NCBI GenBank assembly: GCA_023376005.1 | Contig: CM042179.1 | Coordinates: 17,270,554-17,334,553 of the forward strand | DNA from: Doryteuthis pealeii | Lineage: Eukaryota > Mollusca > Cephalopoda > Myopsida > Loliginidae | Direction: 5' to 3' | DNA length: 64,000 nt | Part shown: positions 9,500 through 20,914 of the stretch, piece after piece | Layout of the letters: each line of letters begins with the position of its first letter | Position numbering within the stretch: the stretch's first letter is position 1 | Made by a program: the position numbers and the translations under genes | Notes under the pieces: generated by a model | What the model was told of the DNA's origin: nothing | Database searches by the model: none | The model's input: the letters and a program-made list of their open reading frames with translations, nothing else

Positions 9500-11190
9500 A
9501 TTTGTCATTAAAATTAATAAGCTTCCTTTTCATACATATACACAGCATCATGCATAGTTGTATTAATTTTCAGATTACTTGCAAAGTTATTTCCTATAAA
9601 CCACCTAAGTGTTTGCTTTCTACATCACAACATAAACATCAATTATAATATCAATATAATTTGTAAAAGATATAGAAATTATTAATAGGAAAATTTCCAG
9701 GAACTTTTTTTATACAGTATATTAAAAAGTACTTCAGAAACTTATATTATAAAAATCTAATAACAATCATTCTCTTGGTCAACTTTATATATATATATAT
9801 ATTTTTTTGAAGTGGTGGGGGGGGGGGGTAAAATAAGTAAATAATATCTTTTGAACCTTCAAAACCAAAAACAGATTTTTTTATTGAAACATTCTACATA
9901 TATACAATATTGGGGAAATCAAACTTGGATTTTCAATAAATTTTGCTAAATAGGTCATGTTGACCCATTTTTAATCAGCAATTTTTTGACCAAAATATTT
10001 TGAGTAAAAATAATAAAATATGCAAAATACATTAAACTTTTATAATACAAAACAAATTGTAGCAAAGATTGTTTTTTTTTGGGGGGGGGGGTTCATATCC
10101 TAATTACATATTCTTAAAGCTTCAATTAAAAGATTTTTCATAAATGCTGTTCAAACAATGTTCCCTCAAATTTCAATTTCAAAATAAAATTTGCCTCTCT
10201 TTTTTATATTTTAACTGAAAACAAAATTAACCTGGCCTCATATTCCATTATGTATTTATAAAACCCATATGTTTGTTTTTAATTCAATGTAAATGTCATA
10301 TTTGCTTAAAACAAGTAGAGAAATCAGCAGAATGAAATTAAATATCTATTTAATAATCAAATAATATTATTAAAGAAAAAAATTTTTTTTTTAAATCACA
10401 AGCTTAAAATGAAATCAGTAATTGATCATCTAATTTTTTAAATCTTTCTTATTTAAAATAAAAGTATTTAACTGGCCAAATATTGTAATTAACACATCTT
10501 AAAATCTTAAAACATTCACAAAATAAAGAATAATGCTGTCACAAATATTCATATAAGGATATTTATACCTTGAATTATTTTAATTTTTCTGTTTAGAACT
10601 TTTAAACTATTTTCTCTGTCAAATTATTCCATATTTTTATCACACTTTTAGACTATTTTTATATTCCTTTCTTGGAAATAAAAAATAAAAGTTTGAAAGA
10701 AATCAATCTTATTGTAATTACATTTTGATAGGAAAAAACAGGAAAATAATTGTCTATTTCATATTTTTTTGTAGTAATAAAAATTAAACCTAGCATATAA
10801 AAGTGATACTATTTATTTTTTTTCTTCTGTAGTTAATTTATTTTGTTAGAATGTTGGTAAGAAAAATATACTGAGTGGTGAAGCGATGGTAAAGCAGAAA
10901 AAAAGAAGCTATAAGTTGATTTTAAGTACTTTTAAAAATTTAGACTGTCAGTTCCTTTTTGAAAAAAAAAAGATGTGCACTCAATAGAAACATTTAGATT
11001 ATAAGAAACCATAAAAACAACTTCTTTTCATAATAGCTTCCTTATTGCAATGAATAATGAATGATGTAATATCTTAACAACTTTGGGAATTAAATCATAA
11101 TCAATAAATAAACTACAAATAATTAGAAAAAGAAATTTACTATTTAAAAAATCTTAAAATTATTTTTCCTGTGGCAGTTTTGTGGTATAA
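9345..11190. other. AT-rich stretch with no recognised gene
   Basis: Contains (TA)n tracts (about 9473-9502, 9787-9802) and two T/G homopolymer tracts, GGTGGGGGGGGGGGGT at about 9814-9829 and T-run/G-run at about 10071-10091. I see no exon or element with recognisable protein. Confidence 0.5.
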
Positions 11191-11238
11191 GTGTGGATTT
11201 TGTCATATGGGGTTTTGCAAAAAAAAATTTTTATTACT

Positions 11239-11412
11239 GGGTATTTAGCTCCAAATGGGTTATACTGCAAGGGGTTTGTTACAGGGTATTTAGCTCCAAA
11301 TGGGTTATGCTGCAAGGGGTTTGTTACAGGGTATTAGCTCCAAATGGGTTATACTGCAAGGGGTTTGTTACAGGGTATTTAGCTCCAAATGGGTTATGCT
11401 GCAAGGGGTTAC
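11239..11412 (+). repeat. 45-bp minisatellite, about 4 copies
   Basis: Units start at 11239, 11284, 11329 and 11373 with sequence GGGTATTTAGCTCCAAATGG, then GTTATRCTGCAAGGGGTTTG, then TTACA. Units alternate TTATACT and TTATGCT, giving a 90-bp higher-order period. The period is a multiple of three, so it creates spurious repeat-protein frames. To the right it decays into G/T-rich near-repeats as far as about 11600. Confidence 0.9.
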
Positions 11413-11672
11413 TTGTGTGTTTTGTTATAAGGGTGTTTTGTTCCAAGGGTTTTTTGTAACTGGGTATTTTGTTGCAGGTTTTTTTTGTTTTTTGAAAGGT
11501 TTTTTGTTTTGTTTTGTTGTATGGTGGTTTTGTTGTAAGGGTTTTTTTTTTGTTTGTTTTTTTTTGCTGTTAGTGGTTATTTTGTAGCAAGGGGGTTTTC
11601 TCATGCATTCATTTGGCACAATGTATATTTTAATCAAAAATAAATATTTTGATACTTTTTAGAACATGAAAT

Positions 11673-11684
<12 letters not shown>

Positions 11685-11740
<56 letters not shown>
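11685..11740. repeat. (TA)n microsatellite
   Basis: About 25 uninterrupted TA units preceded by (TG)n. Confidence 0.95.
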
Positions 11741-11742
<2 letters not shown>

Positions 11743-12314
11743 CATGATTCCAGCTATAAGAAAGTAAGTTTAAAAGTCCACAGCACAATTATATCCTATA
11801 TCTTATTCCAGCTGCCTTCAGGTGAGACAGGTAACTGAAAACTAATTTTTCAGAGGCCATACATTGTCACAAAAAAGAGGTCATACATATCTTCATACAC
11901 ATCAACATAAACTTTGAACTAAAGTTGATTTGTTTCAAGTTGGTTGTTTCACCAAACTTCTAATCTGGCAATTTTTTTCAAACTCCCATCAGAAGTAGAC
12001 AAAAATGATAGGAAAAAAAAAAGATATTACTTACCTCTTCATTCACAAACATATTAACATCTCAACTTTGTGGGCAGGCAAGCTAAGAAAAAAAAAAAAG
12101 GTAATGATTCTGGAAAGGGCCATTTCCAGCATAAATATTGCCTTAACTCAAAGATAACCATTTAATTTCCTTGTTGTTGATGAAACTATCTGGTGATTTT
12201 CTTTTCATCTCCTTTGATAAAGTCACTCTATGCCTCTGCAGTTTTGACAAACATGGATAAACCATTTTCTTTTTAATAAAAATCAAACAAGATGGTGAAA
12301 ATCAATTAGTCAGT

Positions 12315-13040
12315 GATAGACTGAGGAATATGAAGTATCATCACTGGTACAGTGACATGTAGGATTAAACAATGCAATGTATAAACAAAATAGAGAAATG
12401 GATGAAAGGCTGCATCCTCTGTAAAGAAAGGTGACCTCAGAATCAATAAGAACTACAGAGGTATAACTCTTACTGCCATACCTTCTAAGATTTAAAATTC
12501 CCTTCTTCTTAATTATATCTAACTTGAAGTAGAGAAAATTGGAAACATCAATTGGAAACATATATTGGTTTTCAAGAAATTCATCCTCAACTTCTCAGAT
12601 TCTGTTAAAAGGGTTTGATCAAAAAATCTTGAGGTAACACTTTAGTAGATTTACTCAAGGAATTTGATTTTATACACAGAGAAAAGATGGAGCAAATACT
12701 ACTAGCATATGGTCTTCCCAAAGAAACTGTTACTGCTATACAAAGATATGAAAGCAATGGTTCATTCATTTGATAGTGACTCAGATTTCTTTGGTATTGT
12801 GTCTGGAGTCCTACAAGGAGATACATATGATGAACACTGCTAAATAAGTTAGGACAAATTCATAAATTATGTTTTTCAGTTGACACCTACACATGGACAC
12901 ATCAGACTTACATTGATCAGTTCTGTGCAGATACTGGATGTTGTGAGGAGGACTTGTCAGAAGAAATGAACAATAGGGACGGCTGATGAAAGAGAGTCAT
13001 AGGAATATGTGCTGTCTGTACAACATGATGTTGATAATGA
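12315..13040 (+). pseudogene. Old, internally deleted LINE fragment
   Basis: Nucleotide and protein similarity to the LINE at about 17820-20680 is visible in pieces: KGCILCKER-like then LTAIPSKI (matching KGCILPLPKKGDL and LTAIAAKI), then ATGGAGCAAATACTACTAGC (matching MEQILLTYGFP), then a jump to the C-terminal end (THQTYIDQFCADTGCCEEDL, matching ARTYIDQLCEDAGCCAKDLP). The RT middle, including the YADD region, is deleted. Divergence is much higher than between the two LINE copies flanking the gap, so this is an independent older insertion. Confidence 0.75.
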
Positions 13041-13044
13041 TGAT

Positions 13045-14680
13045 ATCTCTTACATGGGTGAACTGACCAAAAAAATGTTACAAAAAAAAAGGAAATTGTG
13101 TAGGAATTAAGACCACATGCTCAATGTATAAAGTAAAAAAAAAGAAAAGAAAAAAAGACATTTATTTTCCTATTCAATAAAATAATAAAACAATAAAAAT
13201 GGAGATAATAAGATTTTCAAAGTTTTAAAAAAATGAACTCTGCAATTTTGTAGGTTTGGAAGAAATTTGTGTTTTTTAAGGTTGATTTAAAAATTTGCAC
13301 AAAAGGATTTCTGTACAAGGCTTGGCGAGTAACAAAGATTTGTTGAACAGTTCATATCTTGGATGGCAACAAGAAATATCTTCTGGAGAAAGTTGAATTA
13401 TTCTGTTGTAGTGAAAAGGTGCTTCTTTTGGAAATATCTTCTAGAAAAGTGGTTATTGAAAATCATTTGAACAGTAAAAATAAAAAGTTGTAAGAATTTG
13501 ACTTGTCTTTTTGATTTGTTAAAAAATGGTTGTCTTAAAAAACAAAATGGATATCAGTTATATTGGCAACATGTCAAATGAACAAAGGTTTTTTTCTTTT
13601 AGAGAACTGATACCAAAGAAAAATGATTTCTTGTTGCTTCTTACTGTCAAAGAAACTTGTTCAAGATGTTTATTTGTGAATGAATCAAGGATTTGTACCA
13701 ATTCAATCAAAATTTTTCTTTTTTAGACTGAAATATTTTTCAGTCAATTATTAAAAAAAAAAGAAGGGTTTAGTCAGTTTAAGGTGCAAATCTTTAGCAT
13801 CCATGTTCTCACAAATGAATTGGTAAATTGGGAATTTAGAACTTTCAAAATATTCTGATATTTATTGATAATTTTATTTACATTTTTTAAAACACTTTTT
13901 AAAAATTTCTTATAATCCAAAAAATGCTGGAATTATTAAAGAATGTTTATTACATGCTTATAATCATATGGACAATGGAAAATGTTTGAAAATTATCAAG
14001 AGATCATGTGACTTGGCCTAATGTGTATGATATTTCACATTAGATGCATTTTACCACCCTCACAGTGAAAGATATTTTGATTAATATGGGTTGTCCCATT
14101 TTTACAAGAATAACTTCTTTTTTATTCAATTAGTGCTATATAAAATCTTTGTGTTATCAACTAATACTTACTGAATATTAGTAGAAGTGTTATGGATTAT
14201 GTGTGATATGTTGATTAATATGTACTAATAATCCTAAGATTTGATATGTGGCATGTTAGTCTTCTTTTTTTTCTTTCATCTTTTTAAATAATCATATTCA
14301 GGCATAAGACTAAAATTTATTTATTATCATTAATAGCCCTACTCCTACATCTAAACCATGAACCTAATCTTAACCTAACCCTTCATCTTTCACTTAAAAC
14401 ATCTTAGTCATTTTGTCAAAAATGACCACATATTTTCCTGTTATAATAAAGAAAGAAAAATAGCTATGAAAGTTTTTTTTAATTAGAAAACAGTAAACAA
14501 CTTTTTGTAAAAATTAAAAAATATCTATAAAAAGTTAAAAGAAAACACTAAGCAAATGAACTGTATTACATATCTCTATTTCATTTATAATAGAAGTTTG
14601 TTGTAAAAAGATTTTAAACAATATCTGTAAAAAAAACAAAAAACCTAGCAAACAAGAGATTAATGTACATTGAATTAGAT
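13045..14680. other. AT-rich stretch with no recognised gene
   Basis: Only short spurious frames. A second copy of the CCCTA-rich dispersed repeat lies at about 14328-14440. Confidence 0.5.
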
Positions 14681-14685
14681 TAATA

Positions 14686-15135
14686 TGAGGGTAAGTAAAA
14701 AAAGTAATGTCATTTTGTTTAGGACAGGAATAAAACAGTAACATGTATCATACATCAAAATGAAGCTGGTTCACATCTCTACTTCTCCATATAGTCACCG
14801 TTTCTCTCAATAGCTATGTTCCACCTTCAAATGAGAGCATGTATCCCTACCCTTTAAATTTCTGTTGACAGTTCTTTGAGCCACTTCTTCACTACAGATT
14901 TTAATTCCTCATCACTGAAATAATGTTTGCCTCTCAAACCCTCTTTCATGGGGCCGAAGAGATGACAGTCTGAAGGCGCTAAATCTGGTGAGTATGGAGG
15001 ATGTGGTAAAGTAAATGAGGTGATTTTCTCCCTTGTCCTTATGTTTGTGTGTGGTCAAGCATTGACATGCAGAAGTAGGATATTGTCGATTGGCAAGTTG
15101 GGTCTTACTTGTCAGATTCTTATTTAAAACCATAT
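14686..15135 (-). pseudogene. mariner-family transposase fragment (C-terminal part) with terminal repeat
   Basis: On the - strand the translation includes LLLHVNA-stop-PHTN (the second catalytic D region, LLLHDNARPHT in relatives, with D changed to V), then LPHPPYSPDLAPSDCHLFG (third catalytic Asp) and GLRGKHYFSDEELKSVVKKW. It continues with ERNGDYMEK near the C-terminus. The + strand left end TGAGGGTAAGTAAAAAAAGT at 14686 preceded by TA looks like a mariner inverted terminal repeat. The N-terminal half is absent. Stops and loss of the second Asp make it inactive. Confidence 0.8.
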
Positions 15136-15179
15136 TGTGGTTGAAAACATGCAGCAGTGAGCTATCACCTGACAAAGAA

Positions 15180-16280
15180 TTAATGATTTTTTTTGGCCAA
15201 TTGGAAGGCAGTATAGAATGAAACTAAGGACATTTTCTTTGATTTCATGAAAATCATAATAAATAACATCTCACATTCCACAATGAGCAGTTATCATTCT
15301 TGTAGCCCCCATATGTCTTCAACAGACAGTAATTCTTTTGCTTGCCTCAAAGACCAGGCAAAGATAAGACTCAGAATATATTCCTTTGGGACTAAGCCGT
15401 CTCACAAAAAGATAACCCAAAACATGTTATCCATGAACTTACTGGGAACTCAACTATCATAGAGAAGACATGAGCTAATACAGGGAAAAGAAACCCTTGT
15501 GTACATTTCTGTATATAAATTCTACCCAATTTATTGATTCTATTAGTTTCTTACCATTTCTTTCTATATGATTAATTCAACCCTGCCAGGCTGTTGTATT
15601 TCCATGTCAGTACAACATCCTGGCAAGGTTGGATCTTCCTAGTGTAGGGGACAAAAATAATTGTCTTCCCTTCAAACTTTCTATTTTGTCCTCAGTCTTC
15701 AAAGAAGATCCGTCTTGGCTCATGGAGTGAAAAGTATCCAGTTCATAGAGCAGGATAGAGACAATTAGTCTCCAATTGTGTAGGAGTAATGTATGTAGAA
15801 GAAATTATTGGCTTGAAGGTGTCTGGTATCATTCAAAGCAAGTTTTGGTAGGATTGCAGATAAGTAAGGCTGAGTTTGTGTGACCGAGTGTATCAGCAGT
15901 TTTCACAATGTGAACTCTGTTAACCAGTTTCCAAATGGATTCACTAAACTGATTTTGGCTTTATCTATGCCCAAGGAATATGAACAAAAATGGCTCCCAA
16001 AATTTTTAGATTTAGCAGGAATCATTGTGGCTGGTTAAAGAACTCAATTACCAAGCTAATCTGGAAAGGATGTGTTCAGCCTTTTGTACAGAAAGGAACT
16101 TGCATCAGATGGCTTTTAGCCTTGGAAGCGTTAACTTTCTGGAGACTCCCATAACATAGATATGTATGGATCTGTTTATAAAGTAATTTTCCAATGCAAA
16201 ATTGATAACTACCATTTTAGGAGGTTTCATACATTATCTATTGTAATTGTTTGTTTATAACATGCACTCATGCTATATAA
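15180..16280. other. Stretch with no recognised gene (contains the hairpin at 15578)
   Basis: Base composition is less AT-rich than around it, and it may be old repeat material, but no frame or structure could be assigned. Confidence 0.35.
15578..15632. other. Short imperfect hairpin, arms about 22 bp
   Basis: CAACCCTGCCAGGCTGTTGT pairs with ACAACATCCTGGCAAGGTTG across a loop of about 13 bases, with two mismatches. The size is at the low end for a microRNA precursor and no extended basal stem is seen. It could equally be a fragment of an inverted-repeat element. Confidence 0.6.
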
Positions 16281-16281
16281 T

Positions 16282-16562
16282 AAGGAAGCGCATGGTGTAA
16301 TGGTTAAAGTCATAGGAAATGGACTTGTTGCCCCGAGTTCAAATCCTGGACGTGGTAATTGCATTTCACTTAGTGCTAATACCCTTGGGAAAGGTATGAA
16401 TCCTACTCTCACTCCAGCTATGGATAAATAGTAGGGCAGACTGGGCTCTTTAACCCTGGTTAGGCAACCAGTCTAGGAGAAGGAAAACTCTAAATTCAAA
16501 TCTGTTAAACTCTGCTTAAGAAATTGACATTGTGTTGTATCCTGTTCGTGCAGAGGAGTTGG
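16282..16562 (+). repeat. tRNA-derived SINE (first family), full-length-like copy
   Basis: It starts with a tRNA-like head: A box TGGTGTAATGGTTAAAG at 16293-16309 and B box GAGTTCAAATCC at 16335-16346, spaced as in tRNA genes. The body contains GGGAAAGGTATGAATCC, GTAGGGCAGACTGGGCTC and CCAGTCTAGGAGAAGG. A second, head-less copy follows directly. This is a Pol III-derived SINE of the kind known in cephalopods, not a tRNA gene: the tRNA region is followed by a long body and multiple copies exist in the window. Confidence 0.85.
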
Positions 16563-16579
16563 TAAATATATATAATATA

Positions 16580-16850
16580 TAATATTTCATAGGAAATGGG
16601 CATGGTAAAACAAGTTAAATTCCTGGACTCAGCTGTTTGCATTTCACATTAATACCTTTGGCAAAGGTATGCATCCAACTATTCTCCTCCAGCTACAGGT
16701 AAATAGTAGAGCAGATCGGATTCTTTAACCTTAGAATGGCAACCGGTCTATGAGAAAGAAAACTCTGAATTCAAACCAATTAAATTCCACTTAAAAATTT
16801 ACCTTGTATTCTGCTCATGTGGAGGGGTTGGGTAGATACATATAACACTA
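16580..16850 (+). repeat. Second, 5'-truncated copy of the first SINE family
   Basis: Begins at CATAGGAAATGGGCATGG and repeats the body of the preceding SINE (GGCAAAGGTATGCATCC, GTAGAGCAGATCGGATTC, CGGTCTATGAGAAAG, CTCATGTGGAGGGGTTGG). The pair forms a head-to-tail dimer about 295 bp apart. Confidence 0.8.
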
Positions 16851-17772
16851 ACTTTGAAATATGAAATTTTGAAGGAAAAATTCTTGTGTATAATATGCAC
16901 TGACTTTTTAGAATTTATAGATGCTAAATTTAACTTAAACATAAATTCAGAAAATCTGGTGAAAGAATTTTAAAATCATGCTTTTCTGATTTCAATAACT
17001 TACAATTTGTAGTCAATATTTATTATTTTTGTAAATTCAATCGGTTTTTATCTTTGTTATCTGGGAAGAATCACATAAAATCACATATTCCAAGAGAAAT
17101 CAATAAATTATACAATATTACATTATTATAAGTTATACAATATAATTATTATTAAATTTGATGAAAATGTTTAACCTGTGTTGCATTAAAACCCTTAGTA
17201 TATTAGGCAGATTTTCTTTCTGATGATTGTGTAATCTACAAAAATAAGATAAAAAAAGCAAAAGATACAACATTATGAATCTTGAAATGTATATTCTTTG
17301 GTGTGGAAAAAAACATTTCCTTTGGGGTGGTTGTTATTAGTGTATTGTCCTGTCTAGCATTCCTCCACCTAATTCCATTTTTGCCATCTTTTTTTAAAGT
17401 AAGAAAGGCCAAATACATGGCATATCCAAACTTTTCAGCTAGTAACCCTGTAAAAGGTCATAAAGATATGGACTAAAAACAATAGTTGTGGATCCCTTCC
17501 TATACAGAGTAGTCTGTATGTGTGAGAAAGTATTGTCTTTGACCCTACCTGTTCATTAGCTTTTGTCCCCTCTATCAAATCTGCAGCTGGTGACTGCTGG
17601 AGATTTAACAGCACAGGACTATTGAGGAAGGATTTGTTCTTTTTTTAACTCCATTATAGGTCAGAGAAAAGTGGAAATGCAAATAATGATAGATAGATTT
17701 ATTTTCATTTTACTTGCATTTATTGGTATCTTTTATTTTACTTATTTTTGGTTTTTAACATATATTTTTCTG

Positions 17773-17777
<5 letters not shown>

Positions 17778-17813
<36 letters not shown>

Positions 17814-17825
17814 CATACATACACA
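17778..17825. repeat. (TA)n-(CATA)n microsatellite at the LINE 5' side
   Basis: About 15 TA units and then ACATACATACAT; the same tract precedes the right LINE copy (24515-24560). Confidence 0.95.
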
Positions 17826-18520
17826 CCTTCAACATCACACACACAAACCACATCACACCTAGAGCAGACAAACAAGACACACCCACTACCAACATCACAG
17901 CTCTGACCACAATGTCTAAAAAGACAACCACAGAACCTTAAACCTAGCAACATTTAATGTCAGAACGCTAAAAACGATAAACCAACTACCTGAGTTAACT
18001 GTGTCTGAAGCGGATAAAAATATAGACATAATCTGCATACAAGAGCATAGATTTGATAATAGTGAATTGGAAAAAAAAAATCACGAAACAGGTAATGGAT
18101 GGGTGTTTGTGTCTGCATCTGAGTGGAAAAACTTCACAAATGCCACCGTAGAAGGTGTAGGAATGCTCCTCAGCCCCTGAGCTATAAGAACACTAAATAG
18201 TGTAGAAAAAATCCAACCAAGAATTATATGCGCTACATTTAATGGGAATTCCTGCATGACAGCGAAGAAACGGACATCGCAAAGTTTTATAATGAATTAT
18301 CCTCCCTATGCAAACACAATGTCCTGGTCATGAATGTGCAGATAGGAAAAAACGAGAACAATATATACTGCCTACATAACATCCCAAATAGAACAGGCTT
18401 GTATGCTTAAATACAAAATACCAAAAAAGAAAAGGCAAACTATGGACCTATACATACCCACACAATACAAAAGGCCAATTAGACTATATCCTAATAAATA
18501 AAAAATGGATAAATAGTGCA

Positions 18521-18970
18521 ATGAACTGCGAAGCATACTCCTCTTTTGAAGGAGTATCCTTCAATCACAGAATAGTCAGAGCAAAATTACAACTGAGCCT
18601 ACGTAGAAACAAAAAGCAAACCAGTAAATCTGTACGATACAACTGGTTGACACTTGCCAACAGCAATATATGCAATCACTACGCTGTGGCAGTAAGAAAT
18701 AAATTTGATATCCTCCAGGAGGCATCTGAAAGCTTCACTCCAAACGAGGAATATGAAAACTTTGTCAGTTCTCACCTAGAAGCGGCAGCTGAGTGCGTAC
18801 TGACCAAACTAAGAGCTAAACACTCTGTCCCCTGGGAGACAGAAGCAGTTAGAGAAAAGAGAAAAAATATCAAAAAAGCAGCCCAATGTAATAAAACAAA
18901 CCCAATTAACACCAATCTACACAACCTTAAGAAAGCCCAGATAGAACTAACCAAAACATACAAAAAATAA
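18521..18970 (+). pseudogene. LINE ORF segment: endonuclease end and linker
   Basis: A 149-codon open stretch begins at the end of the endonuclease domain (the final histidine motif is present as FNHRIV, with Asn in place of the usual Asp) and runs through a lysine-rich linker (REKRKNIKKAAQC) before the RT. It is part of the larger broken LINE frame, not an independent gene. The right copy has extra frameshifts. Confidence 0.7.
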
Positions 18971-19249
18971 CAAATAGAATACATCCAAGTACAGATAAAT
19001 AATATCAGACAATCGGTAGAAGACAGACAGTCGCAATTAGCATGGCAAACAGTAAATGAAATTAGTGATAGGAAAAATACCTCTAGATCAAAGCTAAAGG
19101 CAACCAGCCAAAAAGGTAAACTTCAAAAATGGAAAGACCACTTCCAAAAACTCCTGGGGAACCTCCCTAAAATCATAGAAAATAATACCCAAAAGATCAT
19201 AGATAGACAACTGACATCAAACTGGGGGATTTCACAACAGAAGAACTCA

Positions 19250-20080
19250 ATGAAGTCTTAAAAAAGCTAAAAGGTAGAAAAGCTGCAGGTCTTGACAAAA
19301 TACCCTCTGAGGTATGGAAGATGGGAAAGTTCAATGACATACTACTTAAGCTATGCAATGCAGTATATAGACAAAATAGAATAGATAAATGGACAAAAGG
19401 CTGCATCCTCCCATTGCCCAAAAAGGGAGACCTCAGAATTGCTAAAAACTACAGGGACATAACTCTTACTGCTATTGCAGCCAAGATATATAATACCCTT
19501 CTTCTTTGGATCCAACCCGAAATAGAGAAAATCCTTAGGAAAAAACAAAATCCACAACCTCTCAGAAACTGAGAAACTATGACAGATCATAGAAGGGGTT
19601 CGAGCAAAGAATCTAGAGGCAACGCTGCTATTTGTAGATTTCTCCAAGGCATTTTATTCCATACACAGAGGAAAAATGGAACAAATACTACTAACATACG
19701 GTTTCCCCAAAGAAACAGTTGCCACTATAATGATGCTTTACAAAGACACTAAAGCAATGGTACGCTCACCTAATGGCAACACAGATTTCTTTGACATCGC
19801 CGCTGGAGTCCTACAAGGAGATACATTAGTATCATATATATTTATAATATGCCTAGACTATGTACTCCGAACATCACTAGATACCATAAAAGAAAAAGTT
19901 TTCACACTAAGAAAGGCAAGAAGCAGGCGATATCCCACACAGTCACAGATGCAGACTACGCTGATGACATTGCACTTCTTGCAGATACACCAGCATAGGC
20001 TGAGTCACTACTACATAGCTTGGAGGAGGCAGCAAAGAATATTGGCCTCTATAAACTGAGTTCATGAGTTTCAAAAGAAA
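19250..20080 (+). pseudogene. LINE reverse transcriptase domain, broken
   Basis: RT motifs are visible in order: LKKLKGRKAAGLDKIPSEVW (motif 1), WTKGCILPLPKKGD (motif 2), KNYRDITLTAIAAKIYN, then after a frame change EQILLTYGFPKETVA, AGVLQGDTLVSYIF (motif B region) and, in a third frame, DADYADDIALL carrying the catalytic YADD at 19957-19968. Frameshifts near 19550 and 19920 and a stop 3' of YADD inactivate it. Both copies around the gap share these lesions. Confidence 0.85.
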
Positions 20081-20152
20081 GGAGACATCTTCACACTCTA
20101 CGGTAAGCCTCTTAGGTAGTAATATCTCATCTACAGAAAGAGATGTTAATAC

Positions 20153-20614
20153 ATGAATAAGAAAGGCGCAAACAAATTATCAGTCGTATGGAAATCTGAT
20201 CTCACTGACAAGCTGAAGCGACAATTCTTCCAGGCTGTGGTTATATCAGTACTACTGTATGGCTGCACCACTTGGATCCTAGCGAAGTGCCTTGAGAATA
20301 AGCTAGATGGAAGCTGCACAAGAATGCTGCATGCAGTCTTGAACAAGTCATGGAAACAGCACCCCACAAGAAAGCAGCTGTATGGCCACCTGCCCCCCAT
20401 CTCGCAAACCATCCGAGTGAGATGGACTAGGCATGCAAGACACTGCTGGAGAAACAAGGATGAGCTCATAAGCGACGTTCTCCTATGGAAGCCAACACAT
20501 GGACATACTAATATGGGTCGCCCAGCAAGGACCTACATTGACCAACTATGCGAGGATGCTGGTTGCTGCGCTAAGGACCTCCCAGGGGTAATAAATGATA
20601 GGGAAGGTGGGTGA
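20153..20614 (+). pseudogene. LINE C-terminal region
   Basis: An open stretch encodes NKLSVVWKSDLTDKLKRQFF, VLLYGCTTWIL, LHAVLNKSWKQHPTRKQLYG and GRPARTYIDQLCEDAGC, the conserved end of this LINE group downstream of the RT. The left copy keeps this frame to the end, while the right copy loses it by a one-base deletion near 27211. This suggests that the left copy is the better consensus here. Confidence 0.8.
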
Positions 20615-20838
20615 GAAATTGTCCGTATGTTTAGATATTCCGTGCTAATTGCATGACATCATGATTATGAAGATACACACATCTTTGTTACTTTTCTTTT
20701 TTTTATATTTTTCTGTATATCATAAATCACATACCTGTTTTTTAATTTATAATGCAGGGAAATAAGTATCTATTAATACTGGAGATTTGCTTCCGGTTTT
20801 GGTCTGTAACAAAAATGATGTCACTGCAAAATCGTCAT

Positions 20839-20900
20839 AACATAGAATAAAATTTATTCTATGTTACTTTGAGTGTAATTATTCAATAAATACACTCAAA
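20839..20900. repeat. Two adjacent near-perfect hairpins downstream of the LINE
   Basis: AACATAGAATAAAATTTATT-CTATGTT (20839-20865) is a palindrome, followed three bases later by TTTGAGTGTAATTATT with AATAAATACACTCAAA (20868-20900). In the right copy (27596-27628) the second hairpin is perfect over 16 bp with a one-base loop. Confidence 0.85.
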
Positions 20901-20914
20901 ATTTGAACATGCAA

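Larger units (their letters stand above)
17820..20680 (+). mobile_element. LINE (non-LTR retrotransposon), inactive, left copy
   Basis: Segments in order: an APE-type endonuclease start (LNLATFNVRTLKTINQLPEL, then IDIICIQEHR) at about 17938-18060; the endonuclease end (SFNHRIVRAKL, where relatives have S-D-H; here D is N) at 18521-18970; RT from about 19250 with KGCILPLPKKGDLR at 19396-19437, LQGDTLVSYIF, and YADD at 19957-19968; and a C-terminal region ending GRPARTYIDQLCEDAGCCAK with stop at 20612-20614. Several frameshifts and stops (one just after YADDIALLADTPA) show that it is dead. Such proteins nick DNA and copy their own RNA into it. Confidence 0.88.

Noticed and set aside
11193..11587. 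Repeat-protein genes in two frames
   Set aside because: They are produced by the 45-bp minisatellite, have no conserved domain and run into low-complexity G/T sequence.
16282..16360. Functional tRNA gene
   Set aside because: A and B boxes are present, but the cloverleaf is imperfect, a long SINE body follows and other copies occur nearby.
20146..20469. 107-codon - strand open frame (repeated at 26875-27198)
   Set aside because: Antisense shadow of the LINE C-terminal coding region.
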